Shown here piece by piece: positions 36,441 through 45,092 of a stretch of 64,000 bases of DNA. The first letter of the stretch is position 1. Each line of letters opens with the position of its first letter. Below the pieces are notes generated by a model. The model was given only the letters and a program-made list of their open reading frames with translations. It searched no databases and was not told where the DNA came from. The position numbers and the translations under genes were made by a program. The stretch comes from Ktedonobacteraceae bacterium (GTDB taxonomy: Bacteria > Chloroflexota > Ktedonobacteria > Ktedonobacterales > Ktedonobacteraceae), in assembly GCA_035653615.1 (NCBI GenBank), contig DASRBN010000005.1, positions 62,001-126,000 of the forward strand, read 5' to 3'.

Positions 36441-38178
36441 GGTACGCCATCTCCTTTGTAGAGGTGCCGGGAGTCCCATCTCCCGGCACCCGGCGACCCT
36501 GAATATTGCCGCTCAGCAATGTTTCGTCGCCCTCCTCTTGTGCCGCCTGGAACACATAGTGATGTCCTGCCAGTTCCTCATCCATAGCCGGAAAATCGTC
36601 GCGCCAGTGGCTCCCTCGACTCTCGCGTCGTTGCAAAGCTGCCTCAACCACCAGCCCGGCCACGATAAGCATATTCCTCGTCTCAAGCCAACGGGGAAGC
36701 GCCTGTTCTTCTTCCGGCCTCTCGGCCATACTCCTGCGTAGCGCATCAATCGCCCGTTTCGCCTCCATCAACCCAGCCTCGTCGCGACGCAGCGAAACAT
36801 GCTTCCACATGATCTTCTTCAACTCGCTCCGTGTGTCTGTCACTGTAGGGATGGTGCAGTGTGATATGCGAACCCTTGTGGCCGCTCGTTGCTGTTCCAT
36901 CTCATCAAGCGCAAGCGTAATTGTGGTTGCCTGCCTTCGGAATTGCATTTCTCCTGCCAGCGCTTCATGCTTCTCTACCAACCCATCGGCCAATCGCAGC
37001 CCAAAGACCAGTCCCTCAAGCAACGAATTACTCGCCAGCCGGTTCGCGCCATGCACGCCCGTGCAGGAAACCTCTCCCACCGCATACAGGCCATCAACCG
37101 TCGTGCGGCCATAGCTATCAACCATCACTCCGCCCATGCAGTAATGGGCCGCTGGAGCAACAGGCAACAGGTCTGTGGCAAGATCGAGTCCATAGCCGCG
37201 ACAGATGGCAGAAATGGTGGGGAAACGCTCGTGCATGCGTTGCGCAGGCAGGTGGCGCAGGTCAAGGTACTGGCAATCGGTTCCCTCGGATAGCATCTCG
37301 CTCAGTATCGAGCGGGCAACCACATCGCGAGGCGCAAGCTCCGCCAATGGAGAATAGCGAAGCATGAATCGCTCGCCCGCGTGATTGCGCAGGTAAGCTC
37401 CTTCGCCGCGTACCGCCTCTGATATCAGATGCGAACCACCACCGGCTACCAGCACCGTCGGATGGAACTGCATAAACTCCAGGTCGGTCACAGCAGCACC
37501 CGCCCTCCATGCCAGCGCCAGCCCATCCGCCGTCGCACCAGCCGGATTCGAGGTATGCTGCCATAAGCTTCCCGCGCCCCCGCTCGCCAGGACTATCGCG
37601 TCCGACTTCACGCTGAATACGTTTCCCTCGCGGTCGATTGCCTCCAGCCCGGTACATACTCCCTCTTCAACGATCAGACGGTTTACAAAAGTTTCTTCAT
37701 ATAGCACAATCGAGGAACGCTTGAGTAGCTCCTTCATCAACGCGCGTTCAATTTCTGCGCCTGTAGCATCTCCGCCCGCGTGCAAAACGCGCCAGCGGCT
37801 ATGCGCCGCCTCTCGCCCCAGCAACAATCCATCATCCGTGGTATGTTCATCGCCGGAGTGCGCTCGATCAAACCGCACACCCATCGCGATCAGCCACCGC
37901 ACCGCTGCCGGAGCCTCTTCTACCAGGATGCGCACCGCCTGCTCATCACAAAGCCCGGCGCCTGCCGCAATTGTATCCTGGAAATGCAATTCGGGGCTAT
38001 CATCGTCTCCCAATGCCACTGCCAGCCCGCCCTGTGCATAGCGTGTATTGCTCTCCCCAAGTTGCCCCTTGGTGAAAAGCGCAACCCGCATCTGCTCCGG
38101 CAGGCGCAAAGCGACCGAGAGTCCTGCAATGCCACCTCCGATTATCGCCACATCGTATGATTGGCTATCCGCGATCAT
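36433..38178 (-). CDS. nadB: L-aspartate oxidase
   Basis: A 581-aa FAD enzyme of the succinate dehydrogenase/fumarate reductase flavoprotein family that oxidises L-aspartate to iminoaspartate, the first step of NAD synthesis. The FAD motif VAIIGGGIAGLSVALRLPEQ lies at the N terminus. The substrate and FAD region includes SNTRYAQGGLAVALG and HSRWRVLHAGGDATG. HYCMGGVMVDSYGRT and the EVSCTGVHGANRLASNSLLE block identify NadB. The ATG at 38178 follows GAAGGAG; a TTG five codons earlier is less likely because that ribosome site would lie inside it. It is the first gene of the operon, with several inverted repeats upstream. Confidence 0.95.
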   Translation of the reverse strand: MIADSQSYDVAIIGGGIAGLSVALRLPEQMRVALFTKGQLGESNTRYAQGGLAVALGDDDSPELHFQDTIAAGAGLCDEQAVRILVEEAPAAVRWLIAMGVRFDRAHSGDEHTTDDGLLLGREAAHSRWRVLHAGGDATGAEIERALMKELLKRSSIVLYEETFVNRLIVEEGVCTGLEAIDREGNVFSVKSDAIVLASGGAGSLWQHTSNPAGATADGLALAWRAGAAVTDLEFMQFHPTVLVAGGGSHLISEAVRGEGAYLRNHAGERFMLRYSPLAELAPRDVVARSILSEMLSEGTDCQYLDLRHLPAQRMHERFPTISAICRGYGLDLATDLLPVAPAAHYCMGGVMVDSYGRTTVDGLYAVGEVSCTGVHGANRLASNSLLEGLVFGLRLADGLVEKHEALAGEMQFRRQATTITLALDEMEQQRAATRVRISHCTIPTVTDTRSELKKIMWKHVSLRRDEAGLMEAKRAIDALRRSMAERPEEEQALPRWLETRNMLIVAGLVVEAALQRRESRGSHWRDDFPAMDEELAGHHYVFQAAQEEGDETLLSGNIQGRRVPGDGTPGTSTKEMAYHA

Positions 38179-38193
38179 TTCTTTCTCCTTCAA

Positions 38194-38276
38194 TAAGTGT
38201 ATTTAGTACACTTACATAAGTGTAAAAAAAACACTTTGTCCGCGGACAAAAGAAAAAAGTGTTTTCTGTACACTAA
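38194..38276. promoter_or_regulatory. Nested inverted-repeat cluster upstream of nadB, probable operator region
   Basis: Several dyads are packed here. AGTGTA-TTTAG-TACACT is at 38196-38212 and ACACTT-ACAT-AAGTGT at 38208-38223. The perfect 16-bp palindrome TTTGTCCGCGGACAAA is at 38235-38250, flanked by AAACACTTT and AAGTGTTTT arms, and TGTACACT is at 38267-38274. The recurring half-site is AGTGT/ACACT. By position this should control the nadB-nadC-nadA operon. A NAD-responsive repressor of the NrtR, NiaR or NadQ type is a reasonable guess, but I cannot match the motif to a specific regulator. Confidence 0.65.
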
Positions 38277-38349
38277 CTGATTAATGCCAAGTATACCAGG
38301 GAATTTTCCAAAATTCAAGGGGAAAAGAACGATAGAACGATCCTTCTTC

Positions 38350-38438
38350 TTGACAATCATGTAATCTGAGAGATACCTTTAAACTGTTGTATTTCTTCTC
38401 TTCCGCCTCTGGAAGAGCCATTCTCAAGGGGGAGTAAA
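38350..38438 (+). promoter_or_regulatory. Promoter and leader hairpin of the first S53 peptidase gene
   Basis: TTGACA at 38350-38355 is followed after 18 bp by a weak -10, TACCTT at 38374-38379. A perfect 7-bp hairpin (CTCTTCC-GCCTCT-GGAAGAG, 38398-38417) lies before the ribosome site AAGGGGGAG. The same order and near-identical hairpin are found before the second S53 gene at 41193-41280. Confidence 0.6.
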
Positions 38439-38441
38439 CAT

Positions 38442-39821
38442 TTGAAACACATTACTAGCAGCCAGCCACAAGGCCACTTTGTAAGAGTATCATTTGCTCT
38501 GGCTATCGCCCTCAGCCTCATCTCTGTCTTTGCCGGTACTGGCCCCGTGTCGGCATCCAGCAGCCCGCCGAAACACAAATCGTTCTCGATCAACTATCAT
38601 GGACACCCGGCCAGACTCTATGAACCGAATTCGACAACCCCGCCTACCGATGCCCAGTGCCGCCAGCAATACGGTATACCTTGCTACAGTCCGCAGGAAA
38701 TGCGCACGGCATACGACCTGAATCCCATCCTGAACGCGGGCTATGATGGGACCGGCCAGACCATTATCATCATCGACTCCTTCGGTAGCCCCACCATAAA
38801 GAGTGATTTGAAGACCTTTGATGCCGGCTATGGCCTGCCAGACCCTCCCTCATTCAAAATACTTCATCCGGTTGGCTCAGTACCTTTCAATCCCAATGAT
38901 GGCACGATGGTCTCCTGGGCCGTTGAGACTTCGCTCGATGTCGAATGGGCCCATGCCATGGCTCCTGGCGCCAACATTGTACTCATGACCAGCCCCGTAG
39001 CGGAGACGCAGGGTGTAATGGGTATGCCCAAATTCTTGCACCTGGAAAAATATGCCCTCGATCATCACCTGGGCAATATTATCTCGCAAAGCTGGGCTAC
39101 GACTGAAAACACCCTCTTCGCGAATAAGGCCGGTAAAATAGTGCTGAAGGACTTCGAGGCCTTCTACCAGCAGGCCGCGCAGGACAACGTCACCGTTTTT
39201 GCCTCCTCCGGCGATACCGGTGTGGCTAATCCCGATGTCAACGGGCAGATTTACCCTTTCCCTACCGTCAATTTTCCCGCGTCATCTCCCTATGTCACAG
39301 CCGTCGGCGGCACCAGCCTCTATGCCGACACACAGGGCAACTACCAGTCCGAAAATGGCTGGAGCGGCTCCGGCGGGGGCATCAGCCAGTACTTCGCCGA
39401 ACCTGACTACGAGGTGAACTACCTGCCCCCATCCATCCAAAGCCAGTTGAACAACCATCGCGGCCTGCCCGACATCTCCTACAACGCCGACCCCAGCACC
39501 TCCATTTTGTATTACGCCAGTTTCATACCGGGTCAGTCCGGCTACTACTTCGTCGGTGGCACCAGCGAAGGCTCACCCCAGTGGGCCGGCATCATTGCCG
39601 ATGCCAACGACTTTGCCGGATATCCCCTCGGCTTCTTGAATCCGAAGTTATATGCCCTGGGAGCCGGTTCGCAGTACAATACTCTCTACCACGACATTCT
39701 GGTAGGTAATAATAGTAACGATGGCATTCAGGGCTACAACTGTGGCCCCGGTTGGGACTTTGTTACCGGCTGGGGAACCCTCGATGCCGCGCAGCTTATT
39801 CATGCCCTCGTCGGAAAATAG
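38442..39821 (+). CDS. Secreted S53 (sedolisin-like) serine-carboxyl peptidase
   Basis: A 459-aa exported acid protease. A signal peptide with hydrophobic core FALAIALSLISVFAG (about 18-32) is followed by a likely cleavage near VSAS. The catalytic glutamate and aspartate are E162 and D166 in VETSLDVEWAHAM, the oxyanion aspartate is D258 in SSGDTGVANP, and the nucleophile is S375 in VGGTSEGSPQ; this is the Glu-Asp-Ser arrangement of sedolisins. The usual long N-terminal prodomain is missing: only about 60 residues separate the signal from the catalytic domain (TAYDLNPILNAGYDGTGQT). The start is TTG, since AAGGGGGAG lies just upstream and no ATG gives a signal peptide. A close paralogue lies at 41284. 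Confidence 0.9.
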   Translation: MKHITSSQPQGHFVRVSFALAIALSLISVFAGTGPVSASSSPPKHKSFSINYHGHPARLYEPNSTTPPTDAQCRQQYGIPCYSPQEMRTAYDLNPILNAGYDGTGQTIIIIDSFGSPTIKSDLKTFDAGYGLPDPPSFKILHPVGSVPFNPNDGTMVSWAVETSLDVEWAHAMAPGANIVLMTSPVAETQGVMGMPKFLHLEKYALDHHLGNIISQSWATTENTLFANKAGKIVLKDFEAFYQQAAQDNVTVFASSGDTGVANPDVNGQIYPFPTVNFPASSPYVTAVGGTSLYADTQGNYQSENGWSGSGGGISQYFAEPDYEVNYLPPSIQSQLNNHRGLPDISYNADPSTSILYYASFIPGQSGYYFVGGTSEGSPQWAGIIADANDFAGYPLGFLNPKLYALGAGSQYNTLYHDILVGNNSNDGIQGYNCGPGWDFVTGWGTLDAAQLIHALVGK

Positions 39822-39848
39822 TCTGTTCGTAGCCTGTATCCATCCTTA

Positions 39849-39897
39849 TACGTGCCTGCGATTTCATTGCCTCAAATGAGATTGCAGGCATACGTAG
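39849..39897. repeat. Long imperfect hairpin between peptidase and propeller genes
   Basis: TACGTGCCTGCGATTTCATT pairs with AAATGAGATTGCAGGCATAC plus GTA, with small mismatches and a short loop. It lies after the peptidase stop and before the propeller ribosome site, without a T-run. It may protect the peptidase mRNA 3' end or form a factor-dependent terminator. Confidence 0.55.
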
Positions 39898-39931
39898 GTA
39901 ATGTCGCATGCGATAGCAGGAGGTAACTTCC

Positions 39932-41134
39932 ATGAACCGTCTCATCTCACTGATCGCTCTGCCTGGTCTCGCCCTTGTCTTGCTACTCGCTCTTCCGCCA
40001 GCCCATATACTGGCAGCTAGCTCTGCAGGCCTGACTTCTTCCCGCGCGCATTCCGGCATCTCTAAAAATCACAAGCACTGGCAGGTGATCCCCAGCCCGA
40101 ATGTTGGTAGTACCGGTAGTGATCTTCTCGCCATCTCCTCGATCTCTACCGGCGATATCTGGTCGGTTGGCGTCTTCTATACTCCACAGTACACGCCTCA
40201 AACCCTGGTTGAACATTGGAACGGCACAGCCTGGCAGGTTGTCCCCAGCCCGAATAATGGCCAGGACGAAAACCAGTTAAATGGAGTGGCCGCCATTTCC
40301 AGCACCAATGTCTGGGCCGTTGGATACTACAAAAATGGAGTTCTACGAACGCTCATTGAACACTGGGATGGCACGCAATGGAGCATTATCCCCAGTCCCA
40401 ATGCCGGAAACTCAGACAACCAGCTCGAAGGCATCTGGGCACTCTCCCAGAACGATATCTGGGCCGTAGGAACATACTTCGATATTTCCAAAAACAGCAA
40501 CCTCACTCTGGTCGAACATTGGAATGGCTCAAAATGGAAACTGGTTTCCAGCCCCAATACCGGCGAGAGCATCAATGTTCTTACCGCGGTCACCGCCGTT
40601 TCCAAAAATAACATCTGGGCTGTTGGCTATGGCGAAACCCCAGGATACATCACCCTGGTCGAACATTGGGATGGCACGCGGTGGAGTATCATCGCCAGCC
40701 CCAATCCCGGTAACAGCAACAGCTCTCTGGAAGGGCTGACGGTTGTTGCCGCCAATAACATCTGGGCTGCCGGTTTCTACTACGACAACAATTCAAATAC
40801 CGATAAGACGCTCATCGAACACTGGGACGGCACGCAATGGAGCATTATCCCCAGCCCGAACGTGGGTACGGACTTTTGCCAGCTCTACGGCGTCGCAGCT
40901 ATTTCAGCGCGTAATATCTGGGCAGTGGGAGTCGATACACGTGTTCCCCCAGTGTTTACCCTGGCCGAACACTGGAATGGCACAAAATGGAGCATTGTCA
41001 AAAGCCCCAACGTCAGCAAAACATACAACGGCCTCTCCGCAGTCATTGCGGTTTCAGGCAATCTCTGGGCCGTCGGCGAATATTTCAATACTTCGGAATA
41101 CGCCTATGATACTTTAATCGAGTATTATGGATAG
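39932..41134 (+). CDS. Secreted seven-repeat beta-propeller protein (WxVVPSPN repeats)
   Basis: A 400-aa exported protein. The signal peptide LISLIALPGLALVLLLALPP runs to about residue 29 (AHILAA cleavage region). The remainder is seven repeats of about 50 residues with the pattern WxIIPSPNxG, a variable part, GVxAISxxNIWAVG, then TLxEHWDGT. Seven such units fit one closed seven-bladed propeller; the first begins with KHWQVIPSPN and the last ends TLIEYYG. No catalytic motif is visible, so binding of polymer or protein at the cell surface is likely. GGAGG precedes the ATG. It sits between two S53 peptidases and may be expressed with the first. Confidence 0.85.
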   Translation: MNRLISLIALPGLALVLLLALPPAHILAASSAGLTSSRAHSGISKNHKHWQVIPSPNVGSTGSDLLAISSISTGDIWSVGVFYTPQYTPQTLVEHWNGTAWQVVPSPNNGQDENQLNGVAAISSTNVWAVGYYKNGVLRTLIEHWDGTQWSIIPSPNAGNSDNQLEGIWALSQNDIWAVGTYFDISKNSNLTLVEHWNGSKWKLVSSPNTGESINVLTAVTAVSKNNIWAVGYGETPGYITLVEHWDGTRWSIIASPNPGNSNSSLEGLTVVAANNIWAAGFYYDNNSNTDKTLIEHWDGTQWSIIPSPNVGTDFCQLYGVAAISARNIWAVGVDTRVPPVFTLAEHWNGTKWSIVKSPNVSKTYNGLSAVIAVSGNLWAVGEYFNTSEYAYDTLIEYYG

Positions 41135-41192
41135 CATACCAGGACGCCCATAAAAGGAATATCCACGCCCGCCCATTTCCCGCCTTTTTCCC

Positions 41193-41280
41193 TTGACAAT
41201 TCCTGAGTTTGAAGGGTATGCTTCTTGTATCCTTTTATTTCAGCTCTTCCGTTGCCAGAAGAGCCATTCACAGGGGGAAA
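41193..41280 (+). promoter_or_regulatory. Promoter and leader hairpin of the second S53 peptidase gene
   Basis: TTGACA at 41193-41198 and TATGCT at 41217-41222 have an 18-bp spacer. A hairpin with stem CTCTTC/GAAGAG (41244-41263) is followed by GCCATTCACAGGGGG, matching the leader of the first S53 gene almost base for base. The conservation of this noncoding stretch argues for shared control. Confidence 0.65.
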
Positions 41281-41283
41281 ATT

Positions 41284-42654
41284 TTGATTCACTCAACCCG
41301 CGCCACGGCTCGCGAACACGTTTCCATCGTGTCTTTCGTCGTAGCCATTACCATCAGCCTTTTGTCTATTTTTGCTGCTACCAGCACCGCCTGGGCCGCC
41401 AGCAGTACGGCGAGAAACATCTCTTTCAACCCGAAGCTGCCTCCGCTGGTCACTGCCGGACCAAATTCGTCCACTCCGCCCACGGACTCTCAGTGTCATT
41501 CGCAGTATCACCATCCCTGCTACAGTCCGCAGGAAATGCGCACTGCCTACGACCTCAACCCGATTCTCAATGCCGGATATAACGGCTCCGGCCAGACCAT
41601 CATCATCATCGACTCCTATGGCAGCCCTACTATCCAGAGCGACCTGAAGACCTTCGATGCCGGTTATGGTCTGCCAGATCCGCCATCCTTCCAGGTGCTT
41701 CACCCACTTGGCACAAAACCATGGGATCCACACGATCAAACCATGGTCTCCTGGGCATACGAGACCTCGCTGGATGTCGAATGGGCGCATGCCATGGCTC
41801 CTGGCGCCAATATCGTCCTCATGACCAGCCCTGTCGCCGAGACGCAAGGCGTCCCTGGTATGCCGCAATTCTTGAAGCTGGAAAAGTACGCTCTCAAGCA
41901 TAAGCTCGGCAACATCATCTCGCAGAGCTGGGCCACCACGGAAAATACCCTCTTCGCCAATAAAAAGGGCTTAAAGGTGCTCAGTGACTTCGAGAACTTT
42001 TATGCCAGCGCTGTAAAGCAGAACGTCACCATCTTCTCTTCGTCCGGCGATTCCGGTGTGGGTAATCCCGATACGCATGGCCAGATCTATCCATTCCCCA
42101 CCGTCAACTATCCTGCCTCTTCCCCATACGTAACGGCTGTTGGGGGTACCGACCTCACCGCCGATACGCAAGGAAACTACCAGTCTGAGGTTGGCTGGAG
42201 CGGCTCCGGCGGCGGTATCAGCCAGTACTTCGCCGAACCTGACTACGAGGTGAGCTACTTGCCACCATCCATTCAGAGCCAGTTGAACAACCATCGTGGC
42301 TTACCCGACATCTCCTATAATGCTGACCCCAGTACGTCCATCGTGATTTACGGCAGTTTCCTCGGAACCGGAACCTGGTACTTCATCGGTGGCACCAGCG
42401 AGGGATCGCCACAATGGGCCGGCATCATTGCCGATGCCAATCAGTTTGCCGGCCATCCGCTCGGCTTCCTGAATCCACAACTCTATGCTCTGGGAGCCGG
42501 TTCGCAGTACAACACCCTCTATCACGACATTTTGACGGGCAACAATAGCAGCCACGGCATTCAGGGCTACAACGCCGGACCCGGTTGGGACTTTGTCACC
42601 GGCTGGGGCACACTCGACGCCGCGCAACTCATTCACGCCCTCGTCGGAAAATAG
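41284..42654 (+). CDS. Secreted S53 (sedolisin-like) peptidase, paralogue
   Basis: A 456-aa paralogue of the protein at 38442. The signal peptide contains SIVSFVVAITISLLSIFAAT, with probable cleavage after TAWA. The catalytic residues are E160 and D164 in YETSLDVEWAHAM, D256 in SSSGDSGVGNP and S372 in FIGGTSEGSPQ. The catalytic domain is nearly identical to its partner, while the region after the signal peptide (STARNISFNPKLPPLVTAGP) differs. The TTG at 41284 was chosen by analogy with the paralogue: both have AGGGGG a few bases before a TTG, and the longer frame from 41209 would put about 25 residues before the signal. The duplication includes the promoter region. Confidence 0.9.
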   Translation: MIHSTRATAREHVSIVSFVVAITISLLSIFAATSTAWAASSTARNISFNPKLPPLVTAGPNSSTPPTDSQCHSQYHHPCYSPQEMRTAYDLNPILNAGYNGSGQTIIIIDSYGSPTIQSDLKTFDAGYGLPDPPSFQVLHPLGTKPWDPHDQTMVSWAYETSLDVEWAHAMAPGANIVLMTSPVAETQGVPGMPQFLKLEKYALKHKLGNIISQSWATTENTLFANKKGLKVLSDFENFYASAVKQNVTIFSSSGDSGVGNPDTHGQIYPFPTVNYPASSPYVTAVGGTDLTADTQGNYQSEVGWSGSGGGISQYFAEPDYEVSYLPPSIQSQLNNHRGLPDISYNADPSTSIVIYGSFLGTGTWYFIGGTSEGSPQWAGIIADANQFAGHPLGFLNPQLYALGAGSQYNTLYHDILTGNNSSHGIQGYNAGPGWDFVTGWGTLDAAQLIHALVGK

Positions 42655-42672
42655 GCTAGCATCTGACTAAAG

Positions 42673-42713
42673 AGGGTTGAGTATAGCGCCCGCGCTGTAC
42701 CCAACCCTTTCTA
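42673..42713. terminator. Bidirectional terminator between convergent genes
   Basis: AGGGTTG (42673-42679) pairs with CAACCCT (42702-42708), with further inner pairing of GTA/TAC and AGCG/CGCT. TTTCT follows on the plus strand. It separates the second S53 gene from the convergent S51 gene, which ends at 42714. Confidence 0.7.
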
Positions 42714-43424
42714 TCAGGATGCAAAATCATCTCTGAAGCTCTTGCCAGCTTCATACTCAGTCGCTTCCCCACCACGATATATGGTTACCATGCCCTCGCC
42801 ATAAACATGCCAGCCCGTCTTCCTGCCATCACCGCCATCATCGATCATCCCCGTCCGCTCATCGATACCCAACAACACAGCACCAGGCAGATACCGGGTT
42901 AAAAGTTTGGCCCAACCCTTGCCAAAAGTATTGTGATGCGGCAACACACAGCTATTCGGCACAAGCCCCAATCCTTGAATAGCCTGAGACCTGGCAGGAT
43001 CATAGTAATACTGGCATAGCACCATCGCGCCCGCGCTGCTGCCCGCGATCACCGCTCCGGCCTCGTAAGCCTGGAGCATAGCCTGCAAGCTGAGACTATT
43101 GGACAGCGTCTCCCCCAGGTAGCCGGCAAAACCGCCCAGCATATAAATCAAACGCGACTGGCGAATCACATCCGCGATAGCCGGATCATTGGCCGTAGTC
43201 TTATCGATGAGAGGAACAAGCTCAACTCGCGTTGCCCCCAGGCTCTGAAACCACGTGACACCGTTGCTACCCGCGCGCTGCCAATTATTATCGGGAGCAG
43301 CTGCGGCGGGAATAATGCTAATCAGCGCATCTGCTCCTCCGGCCAGTTCAATTGCTCGCATATCCGGCTCGGCCATCTTCCCGCCAAATTCGGCCCCACC
43401 TTCTAAAAGAATGTAACCCGTCAT
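42714..43424 (-). CDS. S51 family serine peptidase (peptidase E / cyanophycinase-like)
   Basis: A 236-aa protein with the class I glutamine-amidotransferase-like fold. The nucleophile is S130 in VIAGSSAGAMVLC. MLGGFAGYLGETL precedes it and supplies the conserved glycine loop. GLGLVPNSCVLPHHNTFGKG and LLGIDERTGMI follow the family order. Members include dipeptidase E (Asp-X dipeptides) and cyanophycinase; the length is nearer to dipeptidase E. No cyanophycin synthetase is in the window, so the substrate stays open. GGAG precedes the ATG. Confidence 0.82.
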   Translation of the reverse strand: MTGYILLEGGAEFGGKMAEPDMRAIELAGGADALISIIPAAAAPDNNWQRAGSNGVTWFQSLGATRVELVPLIDKTTANDPAIADVIRQSRLIYMLGGFAGYLGETLSNSLSLQAMLQAYEAGAVIAGSSAGAMVLCQYYYDPARSQAIQGLGLVPNSCVLPHHNTFGKGWAKLLTRYLPGAVLLGIDERTGMIDDGGDGRKTGWHVYGEGMVTIYRGGEATEYEAGKSFRDDFAS

Positions 43425-43504
43425 ATCATCTCCTCGCTCTCTTGTATCATATATAATGCTTCATAATTAGCCCTGCACTTTCCATTGTACTATCTTAAAC
43501 GCAA

Positions 43505-43750
43505 GACAGGCAAAGGCATATCCTGCCGGCAGCCGGGGCGAATGGGTGGGGTAATCCTTCCCACCACTCATCCACCGCAATCCCCGCCCCTACTGCTAAT
43601 ACCATTGTTGCTCTTATGAATTTTCACGAAATGACCCGGCAACAGGGCGATGAATTGGCGCCACGGCGGAGCCGTAGGGCCGATTCATCGTGCCCACCGC
43701 CGATTCATCGGCCCCGCGTCCATTACCGGACTATGTTTTGAAAACCCACC
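43505..43750. repeat. Intergenic repeat block with a family A repeat
   Basis: The 400-bp gap between the S51 and methyltransferase genes holds a GC-rich imperfect palindrome (GGGGCGAATGGGTGGGGTAA ... CCACCGCAATCCCCGCCCCT, 43537-43592). A complete family A unit follows (GCCGTAGGGCCGATTCATCG, 43671-43690; CGCCGATTCATCGGCCCC, 43699-43716), and then the tail CGTCCATTACCGGACTATGTT. No gene is visible in it. Confidence 0.7.
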
Positions 43751-43826
43751 AGAGCATCCAGCATTTGATATAATCACTGGTATAGACTGGAAAGCACCGG
43801 GTAGAAAGAACATCAGAGGAACAACA

Positions 43827-44579
43827 ATGGATTGGATTGAACCATTTTATACAAAGCGCAGCCAATGGATGGGACCCACAGGTATTTTTGATCACCATCG
43901 TGCGCGAGCAGCATCCCTCGAACGTTACAGCGGGCCAGGCAAAAAACGCATCCTGGAATTGGGCGCGGGCGCTGGAGGCACAGCAGCAGCAATGGCTGAT
44001 CTTGGGCATAGCGTGATCGCCGTAGAGTTAAGTCCACTTCGTGCCGCCTTTGCGCGAGAGTTGGCTCAGGAACCACGACAGGGACAACTTACTATCATCG
44101 AAGGCGATTACTATACGCTGAATTTCCCCATGCAATTTGATCTGATCTGCCACTGGGATAGCTTTGGCATGGGTTCAGATTCAGACAATCGACGGCTGCT
44201 CCGGCGTATGGCAGAAGACTGGTTAGCCCCTGATGGATGCGTGCTAATGGATATCTTCAACCCGTCGTGGTGGATACAACAGGCAGGAACAGAGGAACGA
44301 GATGACCGCCGTGGACTCATGCGAGGCTATGACTTCGATCCCATTGGGAGCCGCTTTCTTGATCAATGGTGGCCAATTGGAGAAAAAGGACAGTTGATTA
44401 CTCAAACCGTTCGTTGCTACGCCCCCACAGATTTTCTGTTGTTGCTCGAAGGAACCGGACTCACAGTAGAGATATTCGTAGTTGCTGAGAATATCTTCCA
44501 GGTAGAAGAGAGCAGTACAATGGCCCATGCCTTGTGGAATGAGGCCAGCTATTTTGTGAAGCTGGTACTCGCAAACTAA
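43827..44579 (+). CDS. Class I SAM-dependent methyltransferase
   Basis: A 250-aa protein. Motif I is ILELGAGAGGTAAAMADLG (about 45-63), with VIAVELS as the acidic loop of motif II and FDLICHWDSFGMG as a motif-IV-like segment. APDGCVLMDIFNP is the motif V/VI strand. The acceptor is unknown. The ATG at 43827 has AGAGG upstream and gives a normal N terminus; the longer frame begins in repeat sequence. It is followed after 114 bp by the yjbQ-like gene, which may have its own promoter. Confidence 0.85.
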   Translation: MDWIEPFYTKRSQWMGPTGIFDHHRARAASLERYSGPGKKRILELGAGAGGTAAAMADLGHSVIAVELSPLRAAFARELAQEPRQGQLTIIEGDYYTLNFPMQFDLICHWDSFGMGSDSDNRRLLRRMAEDWLAPDGCVLMDIFNPSWWIQQAGTEERDDRRGLMRGYDFDPIGSRFLDQWWPIGEKGQLITQTVRCYAPTDFLLLLEGTGLTVEIFVVAENIFQVEESSTMAHALWNEASYFVKLVLAN

Positions 44580-44621
44580 AGAACTTCCTCGTTCAACATG
44601 TCAATCATTGCCTGCATTTCG

Positions 44622-44627
44622 TATAAT
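44622..44627 (+). promoter_or_regulatory. Possible -10 element for the YjbQ gene
   Basis: A consensus TATAAT lies 67 bp before the start of the YjbQ gene. The corresponding -35 region (TGTCAA at 44599-44604, 17-bp spacer) is poor. It is the only good promoter-like match in the gap. Confidence 0.35.
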
Positions 44628-44693
44628 ATGCGCAGAGAAGCACTGAATAAACCAGGCGCTAAACGCCGCGAGAACCTTTGTCGAGGATAGCCT

Positions 44694-45083
44694 ATGAAGA
44701 CCGTCACCATCAAAACAAACAAAAAAGATCAAGTAGTTGACATAACGGAAACAGCGGAAACCTGCTTGCGAGAGGCGCAGGCAGAAAGCGGCGTCTGCGT
44801 CGTCTTCGCGGCCCATACAACCTGCGCGCTGACCACCGCAGACCTCGACCCTGGAACCGACCTTGACCTCCTGGCCGCGCTGCGCCATCTTTTGCCGCAG
44901 ATGTCCTATCGTCACCCACACGACCCCACACACGCGCCCGATCACCTCATCTCATCCATCATCGGCCCATCGCTTGCCATCCCCTTTCAAAACCGACGAC
45001 TCCTTCTCGGCACCTGGCAACGCGTCATTCTAATCGAACTGGATGGGCCACGACAACGAACAGTGCATATTGCCAGCTTTTAG
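44694..45083 (+). CDS. YjbQ/UPF0047 family protein
   Basis: A 129-aa protein of the YjbQ family. Conserved parts are FAAHTTCALTTADLDPGTDLD, the histidine-rich region HPHDPTHAPDHL, and IPFQNRRLLLGTWQRVILIE with DGPRQRTV. Family members have weak thiamine-phosphate synthase activity in vitro; the true role is not settled. The canonical HTTAAL motif reads HTTCAL here. GAGG lies before the ATG. It is convergent with the DUF5808-like gene that ends 9 bp away. Confidence 0.9.
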   Translation: MKTVTIKTNKKDQVVDITETAETCLREAQAESGVCVVFAAHTTCALTTADLDPGTDLDLLAALRHLLPQMSYRHPHDPTHAPDHLISSIIGPSLAIPFQNRRLLLGTWQRVILIELDGPRQRTVHIASF

Positions 45084-45092
45084 GGAGAATGT

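Noticed and set aside
41209-41283. Earlier start of the second S53 peptidase
   Set aside because: This stretch contains the promoter -10 region and the leader hairpin shared with the first S53 gene; the TTG at 41284 matches its paralogue.
44622-44627. Whether TATAAT here defines a sure promoter
   Set aside because: The -35 region does not match, so it is kept only as a low-confidence feature and not raised as a finding.
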